Program-made: the position numbers and the translations under genes | Shown: positions 8,397-15,480 of the stretch, one piece after another | How positions within the stretch are numbered: the stretch's first letter is position 1 | Layout: each line of letters starts with the position of its first letter | Source of the DNA: Thioploca ingrica | Lineage (GTDB): Bacteria; Pseudomonadota; Gammaproteobacteria; Beggiatoales; Beggiatoaceae | Assembly: GCA_000828835.1 (NCBI GenBank) | Contig: AP014633.1 | Span: 4,746,006-4,810,005, forward strand | Length of the DNA stretch: 64,000 nucleotides | Direction: 5' to 3' | Notes under the pieces: model-generated | Told to the model about the DNA's origin: nothing | What the model saw: only the letters and a program-made list of their open reading frames with translations | Database searches by the model: none

Positions 8397-11051
8397 TTAA
8401 AATAATTGTTCCGGTACAACACTATTAGATCTTCTTGGTGGCGTGACGCGAGTAGAACTACTATTAGTTGAATCCGAACTGGAAGTGGCTGTACTTCTAC
8501 GAATAATTTTTCTTTTACTCGCCCGCGATTTACTGCTACTTATCGTAGTACTCGATCGAGTTGATTTCTTTTTCTTAACTTGAGTCTCTTCCACCTCACC
8601 CGTAGTTGAATCGGGTTCTTCAATGGGCGTTTCTCTCACCAAATTACCCCGATCACGATCAAGTGGAAACGCTTGTTCATTCTGCCCACGCAAATAGTCT
8701 TGCATAAAACTTATCCACATCGGTAAAGCCGTTCGACCGCCGGTTTCAGCCGCGCCTAATGAACGGGGTTGATCAAAACCAACCCAAACGGTAGTCACTA
8801 AATCTGGGGAATAACCCGAAAACCAAGCATCACGTAAGTCATTCGTGGTACCAGTTTTACCGGCAATGTCATTCCTTTTAAATACTTGGTATGCCCGCCG
8901 AGCAGTGCCCATACGGATAACATCTTTAAGCATAGAAGTCATAATCTGAGCATTGCGATAACTAATCACTTGAGGTGCATAACGTGGTGCTGGTGCACAA
9001 TCAGATTGGGAAATGACTAAACCACTGATAGTTTCTTCATGAGAAGCTAAAATTTCCGCCGGACATTGATGACAAACTCTGAGTGGGTTAGCTGAGAAAA
9101 TAATCTTGCCGGTAGCGTCCTCAATCCGCTCAATAAAATAAGGTTGGATTCGATAACCACCATTAGCGAAAGTGGTAAAGCCTCTGGCTAATTCTAAAGG
9201 AGTGACATTACTGGTTCCCAAAGCAATAGTCAAGTTTTTAGGAATATTTTCCCGTTGAAAACCAAAGCGAATAATATGATCAATAGCGGTACTAACACCT
9301 ATCTTTTGCAACACTTTAACGGCAGAAACATTATAGGAAGAAGCTAAGGCTTTCCTAAACGTCGTTGGACCATAATATCTACGCCCATAATTGAGAGGAC
9401 GCCATTGCTTTCTACCCACTCGAAATGAGATAGGAGAATCGTTGACAATACTTGAATCCGAATAACCTTTGGCAATGGCGGCTGAATAAATAAAAGGCTT
9501 AAAAGTAGAACCAGGTTGTCTAGCCGCTTGAGTGACTCGATTAAATTTACTTTGCTTATAGTCAAAGCCACCCACTAAAGCTACAATAGCACCGCTATTA
9601 GGTTCAAGTGCCACTAATGCTCCTTCTACTGAGGGCTTTTGAGCTAAGCGCCAACGTTGAGGTAGAGAAGCCGGTTCAGTTTGCTTAGCCGAACCGGACT
9701 GTTGATTTTTATTGAGCGAAGTTGAATTTGATTGCGTTTTTTTAGCTGAATTAGGTGGAATTTCTGGCTTTTTTTCCGCATCGACCTGAAGCGGACGCAC
9801 CATAATAATATCGCCTGGTTTAACAATATCTCTAGCATTATTGGGATAGCGTCCACGTCGATTCTCGCTAATATAGCGACGTGCCCAAGACATATCTGAC
9901 CAATCGATTTCAAACTGCCCCACTACTCGGTTATAAGCCACTATACTTTTTCCTTTCGCTTGCAATACCAAACTCGGTATTAAATTACCTTGCTTTGGAT
10001 AATTACCCAACACTGGGTGAGCAAATTCTTCTACCGGAGTGATATCATGAGGAATCGACACATGATCAGTGACTCCACGGTAACCATGACGTTCATCGTA
10101 AAGGAACAGCGCATCACGTACTGCTGCTTGTGCGGCTGCTTGTAAATGACTATCAATAGTCGTATAAACTCTATATCCATTGGAGTAAGTCGCTTCTTCA
10201 CCAAACCGAGCGAGTAAATCAGAACGCACCATTTCTGCTATATGAGCGGCTTCTATTTCCGTGGTGAGTTCATGAAGGTGGGCGGTATTCGGTGTTCTAA
10301 GGGCTTCCTCATATTGAGAAGGTTCGATATAGCCCAATTTTAACATCCTTTCTAAAACATAATTACGGCGAGCTAAAGCGGTTTTCGGGTTAGTTAAAGG
10401 ATTGTTACTCGAAGGCGCTTTAGGTAAACCCGCTAACAAGGCTTGTTCTGCTAAGGTTAATTCACTCACTTCTTTACCATAATAAATTTGCGCGGCAGCC
10501 CCTACACCATAAGCACGATGACCAAAGAAAATTTTATTGAGATACAGTTCAATGATTTCTTCCTTGGTTAATTTTTCTTCAATTTGGAGTGCTAATAATA
10601 TTTCTTTTAATTTACGAGTATAGGTTTGTTTCGGCGATAAAAAAAAGTTGCGAGCCACTTGCATGGTAATGGTACTACCACCCTGGGTTTTCTCACCAGT
10701 TTTTAGCAACATAACCGTGGCACGAAGTATCCCTTTTAAATCAACCCCAGGATGTTCATAAAATCGATCATCTTCAGCGGCAAGTACCGCTTGAATCATG
10801 GATTTTGGAATTTTGTTGGCATTCATTGGAATTCGACGTTGTTCACCATATTCAGTAATAAATACCTCATCTTTCGTGTAAATACGTAGCGGTACCTGGA
10901 GACGAATGTCTTTGAGGGTTTCTGGTGAAGGCAATTGAGGAATGAGATACCATTGGATAAAGGCACTAATCAAGGCGGCTATCAAAACCAATATTAATCC
11001 CGTCACCAAGGTAATATATATCGTCTTATAAAAAGATTCTCTAATACTCAT
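8397..11051 (-). CDS. mrcA: Penicillin-binding protein 1A, bifunctional
   Basis: A class A PBP of 884 residues that polymerises and cross-links peptidoglycan in the periplasm. After one N-terminal membrane anchor (about 10-36) comes the GT51 transglycosylase domain with AAEDDRFYEHPGVD (91-104, catalytic Glu93). The transpeptidase domain carries the nucleophile motif STFK near residue 515, the SYN motif near 574 and KTGT near 731. The C-terminal 80 residues are a Ser/Thr/Arg/Lys-rich low-complexity tail absent from many PBP1A proteins. It is divergent from pilM across 162 bp, the classic gammaproteobacterial arrangement, so the two promoters share this gap. Confidence 0.96.
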   Translation of the reverse strand: MSIRESFYKTIYITLVTGLILVLIAALISAFIQWYLIPQLPSPETLKDIRLQVPLRIYTKDEVFITEYGEQRRIPMNANKIPKSMIQAVLAAEDDRFYEHPGVDLKGILRATVMLLKTGEKTQGGSTITMQVARNFFLSPKQTYTRKLKEILLALQIEEKLTKEEIIELYLNKIFFGHRAYGVGAAAQIYYGKEVSELTLAEQALLAGLPKAPSSNNPLTNPKTALARRNYVLERMLKLGYIEPSQYEEALRTPNTAHLHELTTEIEAAHIAEMVRSDLLARFGEEATYSNGYRVYTTIDSHLQAAAQAAVRDALFLYDERHGYRGVTDHVSIPHDITPVEEFAHPVLGNYPKQGNLIPSLVLQAKGKSIVAYNRVVGQFEIDWSDMSWARRYISENRRGRYPNNARDIVKPGDIIMVRPLQVDAEKKPEIPPNSAKKTQSNSTSLNKNQQSGSAKQTEPASLPQRWRLAQKPSVEGALVALEPNSGAIVALVGGFDYKQSKFNRVTQAARQPGSTFKPFIYSAAIAKGYSDSSIVNDSPISFRVGRKQWRPLNYGRRYYGPTTFRKALASSYNVSAVKVLQKIGVSTAIDHIIRFGFQRENIPKNLTIALGTSNVTPLELARGFTTFANGGYRIQPYFIERIEDATGKIIFSANPLRVCHQCPAEILASHEETISGLVISQSDCAPAPRYAPQVISYRNAQIMTSMLKDVIRMGTARRAYQVFKRNDIAGKTGTTNDLRDAWFSGYSPDLVTTVWVGFDQPRSLGAAETGGRTALPMWISFMQDYLRGQNEQAFPLDRDRGNLVRETPIEEPDSTTGEVEETQVKKKKSTRSSTTISSSKSRASKRKIIRRSTATSSSDSTNSSSTRVTPPRRSNSVVPEQLF

Positions 11052-11213
11052 AAAGATGCTGTGTTATTGGATCCAAAATTTTAATTATTATAAAGCCTCT
11101 TTGACAAAAACGTTAATTTGTAATTTGTGCTTGATTTGATCTATAGTTAGCTATAAAGTTTAATGTATAGTAATATCTTTACTCCTTAACTTAGTATTTA
11201 TAAACAAAAATAT

Positions 11214-12287
11214 ATGAGTATATTCAGTTTAAAACCGGATCCGGTGGTTGGTATCGATATCAGTTCAACCGCGGTGAAATTACTGGAATTAAGTCGCGCC
11301 GGTAAAGGTTATAAAGTTGAAACTTATGGCATAGAACCCCTGCCCGACAAAGCGATTGAGGACAAAAATATTCCCGAAGCGAGCATGGAAATAGTGGGTG
11401 ATGCCATTAGTCGTTTGGTTAAACGGACTAGCCCTCGTGCCCAACATGCTGCGGTAGCGGTTGCCGGACCCTCGGTCATCACGAAAACGATTACTATGGA
11501 TGGTGGGATGTCCGACAACGATATGAAACAACAAATTGAATCTGATCCGACTACCTATTTGGGTCAAGAGATTGAGGAAATTAAATTTGATTTCCAAGTA
11601 CTTGGTCCGAATGAAAAAGAACCCGAGCGTGTTGATATTTTGCTGGCAGCGGTTCGAAGTGAAACCCTTGAGCAACGCACGGCTGTTCTGGAATTAGCTA
11701 ATTTGAAAACCAGAGTGGTTGATATAGAAAAATATGCACTGGAAAATGCCTTGGTAATGGTTGCACAAAATGATCCAGAAATTAATGAAAACGAAATTAT
11801 TGCCTTAGTTGAAGTGGGTGCGACTACGACCACCATCAATGTCCTCGCGGAAAAAAAAATCGTCTATACCCATGAAGAAATGTTCGGTGGGAGGCAATTG
11901 ACTGAACAAATTCAAGGGCATTATGGTCTGAGCTATGAAGAAGCAAATTTGGCTAAACGGAATGGTGGACTTCCTGAAGATTATGAAGCCGAAGTTCTCC
12001 AACCCTTTAAAGAAGATATGGCACAACAAATTAGTCGTATGGTGCAATTTTACTATGCTGCTGCTAGTTATGGTACTTTATCACATGTGCTCATTGCTGG
12101 CGGATGTGCTTCTATTCCGGGAAGCATCGATGAAATCAATAAAAAAGTAGGTGGACACGTTAGCATTATCAACCCATTTGTAGGAATGTCAATTGCATCT
12201 CGTGTGAGTAAAAAAGCCTTAATGAACGATGCCCCAGCCTTAATGATTGCCTATGGCTTAGCGTTACGAACCTTTGATGAATATTAA
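11214..12287 (+). CDS. pilM: Type IV pilus inner-membrane assembly protein PilM
   Basis: PilM is the actin-like cytoplasmic component of the type IV pilus alignment complex and binds the N-terminus of PilN. The 357-residue product has the normal length and the ATPase-fold start VVGIDISSTAVKLLEL (about 11-26), plus the later LIAGGCASIPG nucleotide-binding turn. It opens the pilMNOPQ cluster, with mrcA divergent upstream. No strong Shine-Dalgarno is visible before the ATG. A 61-bp gap to pilN holds a half copy of another repeat, the AACCGCAAGGGTTG motif near 12315. Confidence 0.95.
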   Translation: MSIFSLKPDPVVGIDISSTAVKLLELSRAGKGYKVETYGIEPLPDKAIEDKNIPEASMEIVGDAISRLVKRTSPRAQHAAVAVAGPSVITKTITMDGGMSDNDMKQQIESDPTTYLGQEIEEIKFDFQVLGPNEKEPERVDILLAAVRSETLEQRTAVLELANLKTRVVDIEKYALENALVMVAQNDPEINENEIIALVEVGATTTTINVLAEKKIVYTHEEMFGGRQLTEQIQGHYGLSYEEANLAKRNGGLPEDYEAEVLQPFKEDMAQQISRMVQFYYAAASYGTLSHVLIAGGCASIPGSIDEINKKVGGHVSIINPFVGMSIASRVSKKALMNDAPALMIAYGLALRTFDEY

Positions 12288-12348
12288 CAGTAAGGGTTAA
12301 AGTAACCGCAAGGGTTGCGCCTACGATTGAATTACCGGAGAAAGAAAT

Positions 12349-13032
12349 ATGCCACGCATTAATCTATTACCTTGGCGTGATACGCTAAAAAAAGAACGTG
12401 AAACTCGTTTTGGCATTATCACTGGTATTGCACTGGGGATTACCGGGCTCATTTTTTTTGGGATACATCTTTATATAGCAAATGCAATTAGTTATCAAGA
12501 AAGTCGTAATAACTATTTAACCGAGCAGATTAAAGAAGCTGAGGCGAGAATCGCAGAAATTAAAGACCTGGAGCAGAAAAAAGAACGCTTAATCGAACGG
12601 ATGAGTGTGATTCAAGAACTTGAAAAAAGTCGTCCTCAAGTTGTCCATTTATTTGATGAATTAGTCAAGCAAGTGCCTCCAGGCGTGTATTTCACTAAAA
12701 TGGAACAAAAAGGTGATAAGATTACTTTACAAGGGTCAGCACAATCCGACGCCCGGGTATCATCATTGATGTCTAATATAGAAACATCGCAATGGTTATC
12801 TCATCCCAAAATCTATCAAATTATTACTAAAGAACAACAGCAAGAGAAAGATAAAAAAGGAATGCGAGTGAGCGAGTTTAAACTAGAAGTTACCCAAACC
12901 GCGCCTAAATCTGAAACAGAAGCCACTCTAACCACACCGAAACCTGAAGCCGGAGCCACTCCAACCACACCGAAACCTGAAGCCGGAGCCACTCCAACCA
13001 CACCGAAACCTGAACCGGAAAAGAAGCCATGA
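12349..13032 (+). CDS. pilN: Type IV pilus assembly protein PilN
   Basis: PilN is a bitopic inner-membrane protein that pairs with PilO and binds PilM through its N-terminal INLLPWR motif, seen here at residues 4-10. A transmembrane segment follows (about 24-46), then a periplasmic coiled coil and ferredoxin-like domain. At 227 residues it is longer than usual: the last ~40 residues are Pro/Thr-rich, with three near-identical tandem repeats of about ten residues (TPKPEAGATP type, about 12940-13015), a tail not needed by known PilN. The Shine-Dalgarno GGAGAAAG precedes the ATG. Its stop overlaps the pilO start as ATGA. Confidence 0.93.
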   Translation: MPRINLLPWRDTLKKERETRFGIITGIALGITGLIFFGIHLYIANAISYQESRNNYLTEQIKEAEARIAEIKDLEQKKERLIERMSVIQELEKSRPQVVHLFDELVKQVPPGVYFTKMEQKGDKITLQGSAQSDARVSSLMSNIETSQWLSHPKIYQIITKEQQQEKDKKGMRVSEFKLEVTQTAPKSETEATLTTPKPEAGATPTTPKPEAGATPTTPKPEPEKKP

Positions 13033-13730
13033 AATTTGAAGAATTCAATAACTTAGATCCGCAAAATTTAGGTAATTGGCCAGTTCCAGTCAAGGCAGTG
13101 ATTATTGCTTTAGCCTGTGCCGCTGCTTTAGGTGCTGGTTATTACTTTGATACTCAGAATCAACTGGTTGCGCTGACAGACATTACCAATAAGGAAGAAG
13201 AATTAAAAAAGGAATTTAAAGATAAACAATTTCAAGCGGCGGCTTTACCTAAACTTAAAGAACAATTAAACCAAATTGAAACGACTTTAGCCGAATTATT
13301 AAAAAAATTACCGAATAAAGAACAAGTTGACGAATTAATTCGCGATATTTCTCAAACTGTGTTAGCCAGTGGTTTAAAATCAGAATTATTTGAACCACAA
13401 TATGATAAACAAACGACTGAAAAAGGACTTTACGAAAAGTTACCCATAAAATTGCAAATGAGTGGTGATTATCACTCATTTGGTAAATTTGTGAGTGGTG
13501 TAGCTGCACTACCTCGAATTGTCACTCAACATGATATTTCTATTACCCCACAAAATAAAGGAATGGAAAAAAAAGGCGAAAAAAATAAACAACTATTAAC
13601 CATGGAGATGACTGCCCAAGTTTATCGATATATCGAAGCTGAACCAGACAAGCCAGCAGACAAACCAGCAGAAGGAACCGCTAACAAACCAGCAGAAGGA
13701 ACCGCTAAAAAAGATGAAACAACTAAGTAA
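13029..13730 (+). CDS. pilO: Type IV pilus assembly protein PilO
   Basis: PilO forms the periplasmic PilN-PilO heterodimer that aligns the pilus machine with the secretin via PilP. The 233-residue product has one membrane span (about 19-41), a coiled coil (about 50-100) and the ferredoxin-like domain with the GDYHSFGKFVSGVAALPRIV stretch around 148-167. Like PilN here, it ends in a low-complexity tail with repeated KPAEGTA units. The gene is coupled to pilN by a four-base overlap and followed by a 280-bp gap occupied by a mobile repeat. Confidence 0.94.
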   Translation: MKFEEFNNLDPQNLGNWPVPVKAVIIALACAAALGAGYYFDTQNQLVALTDITNKEEELKKEFKDKQFQAAALPKLKEQLNQIETTLAELLKKLPNKEQVDELIRDISQTVLASGLKSELFEPQYDKQTTEKGLYEKLPIKLQMSGDYHSFGKFVSGVAALPRIVTQHDISITPQNKGMEKKGEKNKQLLTMEMTAQVYRYIEAEPDKPADKPAEGTANKPAEGTAKKDETTK

Positions 13731-13768
13731 CTTACTTAGCTCCTAAGTATCAAGGAGGGGCGGGGGGT

Positions 13769-13923
13769 CAATGCCATTAAGTTAAGAGTTTTTCTCCCCC
13801 TCCTTACTAAGGAGGGGGTTGGGGGGGTGGTAGTTAACCAATTGAATAATAGAAACTTTATTAACCACCCCCGGCCCCTCCTTGCCAAGGAGGGGAGAAA
13901 CTTTCCTTAACTTAATGGCATTG
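13769..13923. mobile_element. Non-autonomous element (MITE), CAATGCC family, in pil operon
   Basis: A 155-bp palindromic element without a gene. Its ends are perfect 18-bp inverted repeats, CAATGCCATTAAGTTAAG at 13769-13786 and its complement at 13906-13923, and homology between the arms continues inward through C-rich and G-rich runs. It is flanked by a perfect 11-bp direct repeat, GGGCGGGGGGT at 13758-13768 and 13924-13934, the expected target duplication. The ends resemble those I recall for IS231 of the IS4 family, which also makes 11-bp duplications. It lies between pilO and the first pilP and would form a long hairpin in the mRNA. Confidence 0.88.
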
Positions 13924-14010
13924 GGGCGGGGGGTGGTTGCATCCGGTGAATAAGTAATACAATTAACCAGAAATTTAATAAATAACAGTCCGTTGCTAGG
14001 AGAAATAACG

Positions 14011-14601
14011 ATGAAAAACGCTAACAGTTTATGTTCAAAGTATTGTTATTACCTAATTTATATTGGATTATTAACTTCATTACTCACGGCTTGTAGTAGT
14101 ACTGATATGACTGATCTAGAAGAGTATGTTGCGCAAATCAAGAAACAGGAAAATCCTCGGGTTGATTCAATTCCCGATTTTGGGGATATTCCCAGTTATT
14201 TTTATGAAGCACAACACCTGCGCGATCCCTTTGAACCGTTGATAGATAACCAAAAGCCAACTTTGTTAGCGACTGGTGAAGGCAAACAGAAAGAAGATTG
14301 CCCCAGTCCTGAAGACTCTCATCGGGTACGCGTTGGCATAGAATTAATACCTATAGATGCTTTACAAATGGTTGGAACCTTAGAAACCAAGGACCCACAA
14401 GGTCATCCTACCCTGTGGGCGTTGGTAGTTTCCAAAAGCGATGGGACGATTTATCGAGTCAAACAAGGTGATTATATGGGCAATAATTACGGCCAAATTA
14501 TTAATATTTCTGAAGAAGAAATTGAAATAGCAGAACAAGTCCCTGACAATGAAGGCTGTTGGAGAGAAAATCTGACTAAGATTAGCTTATTTAGTAGTTA
14601 A
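14011..14601 (+). CDS. pilP: Type IV pilus lipoprotein PilP, copy 1
   Basis: PilP is an inner-membrane lipoprotein linking PilN/PilO to the N-domains of the secretin PilQ. The 196-residue product has a signal peptide with lipobox LTAC, the disordered N-terminal stretch with LEEYV, the family motif RDPFEP before the folded domain, and the C-terminal beta domain ending with the GDYMGNNYGQI segment. The ATG at 14011 is chosen over an in-frame TTG 18 bp upstream because AGGAGAA lies in between at proper spacing. It is followed by a closely related second copy at 14890, and both flanks carry CAATGCC-family elements. Confidence 0.93.
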   Translation: MKNANSLCSKYCYYLIYIGLLTSLLTACSSTDMTDLEEYVAQIKKQENPRVDSIPDFGDIPSYFYEAQHLRDPFEPLIDNQKPTLLATGEGKQKEDCPSPEDSHRVRVGIELIPIDALQMVGTLETKDPQGHPTLWALVVSKSDGTIYRVKQGDYMGNNYGQIINISEEEIEIAEQVPDNEGCWRENLTKISLFSS

Positions 14602-14609
14602 AATTAATC

Positions 14610-14813
14610 GTGTTGGAGTGCAAGCTGGGCTGGCTCGAACCGGCGGGCAAAGCCTCACTGCCATTAAGTTAAAACTGGTTACTTCCCCCTTTGAAAAAGG
14701 GGGATTGAGGGGGATTTTTAGATCTCAACCCCTTAAATCCCCCCTTGCCCCCCGTTTTCAAAGGGGGGAATTCTTAACTTAATGGTATTGAGGCAAAGCC
14801 TGCACTCCAACAC
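14610..14813. repeat. Hairpin repeat split by an inserted MITE
   Basis: A perfect 13-bp inverted repeat, GTGTTGGAGTGCA at 14610-14622 and its complement at 14801-14813, once formed a compact hairpin of about 57 bp just after pilP copy 1. The CAATGCC-family element at 14656-14790 has inserted between its arms. Removing that element and one copy of the flanking 11-bp repeat rebuilds an uninterrupted hairpin. Confidence 0.75.
14656..14790. mobile_element. Non-autonomous element (MITE), CAATGCC family, between the two pilP genes
   Basis: A 135-bp element with ends CACTGCCATTAAGTTAA (left) and the complement of CAATACCATTAAGTTAAG (right); the arms continue as matched runs of C and G. It is flanked by GGGCAAAGCCT (14645-14655) and AGGCAAAGCCT (14791-14801), identical at 10 of 11 positions, a probable target duplication. 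The target fits a GGG-N5-CCC-like site with one change. No coding capacity. Confidence 0.83.
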
Positions 14814-14889
14814 CACTCACTTTTAATGCGGTTAACCGATTATCTATAAATTAACTTATTGAATCTTTGCTCCGCTAGGAGGAATGAAT

Positions 14890-15459
14890 ATGATAACTCA
14901 TCCTAATTTATACTCATATTACCTCAGTTGTATTGGATTATTAGCTCTATTACTTAACGCCTGTAGTGATTCCAATCAAACTGATTTAGAAGAATATGTT
15001 GATGAAACCCAAAAAGCGGGCAATCCTCATGTTGACCCGCTTCCACCGATTGAACCCATTTCTAATTACTTTTATGAACCCAATGGACTCAGAGATCCTT
15101 TTGAACCAATTATGCCGACGGAACTAGAACCACCGCCACCACCTCCCGTACCTTGTCGCCCGCTTAACATTAATCGCGTGCGTACTGGTTTAGAATTAAT
15201 GCCACTGGATGCTTTAACCCTGTCTGGAACCATAGAAACGAAGGATTCTCAAGGTCATCCTACGTTATGGGCACTCGTGGAATCCAAAAGTGACCCTGTC
15301 ACCATTTATCGAGTCAAACAAGGCGATTATATGGGAAATAATTATGGCCAAATTATCAATATTTCTAATGAAAAAATTGAAGTGTTAGAACAAATTCCAG
15401 ATACTGAAAGCTGTTGGCAAGAAAATCTTGTCACCATCAGCTTGTTAGCTGACCAATGA
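14890..15459 (+). CDS. Type IV pilus lipoprotein PilP, copy 2
   Basis: A second PilP-type lipoprotein, 189 residues, clearly paralogous to the gene at 14011. Shared features in the same order are the lipobox (LNAC here), the LEEYV stretch, YEPNGLRDPFEP, LELMPLDAL, ETKDSQGHPTLWALVESKS, and GDYMGNNYGQIINIS. It differs in a Pro-rich insertion (about residues 80-95) and many scattered substitutions, so both copies appear to be under selection rather than one decaying. The ATG at 14890 is preferred over that at 14884 because AGGAGGA ends only a base or two before the first. It is 21 bp upstream of pilQ. Confidence 0.92.
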   Translation: MITHPNLYSYYLSCIGLLALLLNACSDSNQTDLEEYVDETQKAGNPHVDPLPPIEPISNYFYEPNGLRDPFEPIMPTELEPPPPPPVPCRPLNINRVRTGLELMPLDALTLSGTIETKDSQGHPTLWALVESKSDPVTIYRVKQGDYMGNNYGQIINISNEKIEVLEQIPDTESCWQENLVTISLLADQ

Positions 15460-15480
15460 TAAAATTAAGGATATGGTTCT

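Noticed and set aside
11052..11213. Sigma-70 promoter with TTGACA at 11101-11106 for pilM
   Set aside because: No -10 box at 16-18 bp spacing could be found, so I did not list a promoter.
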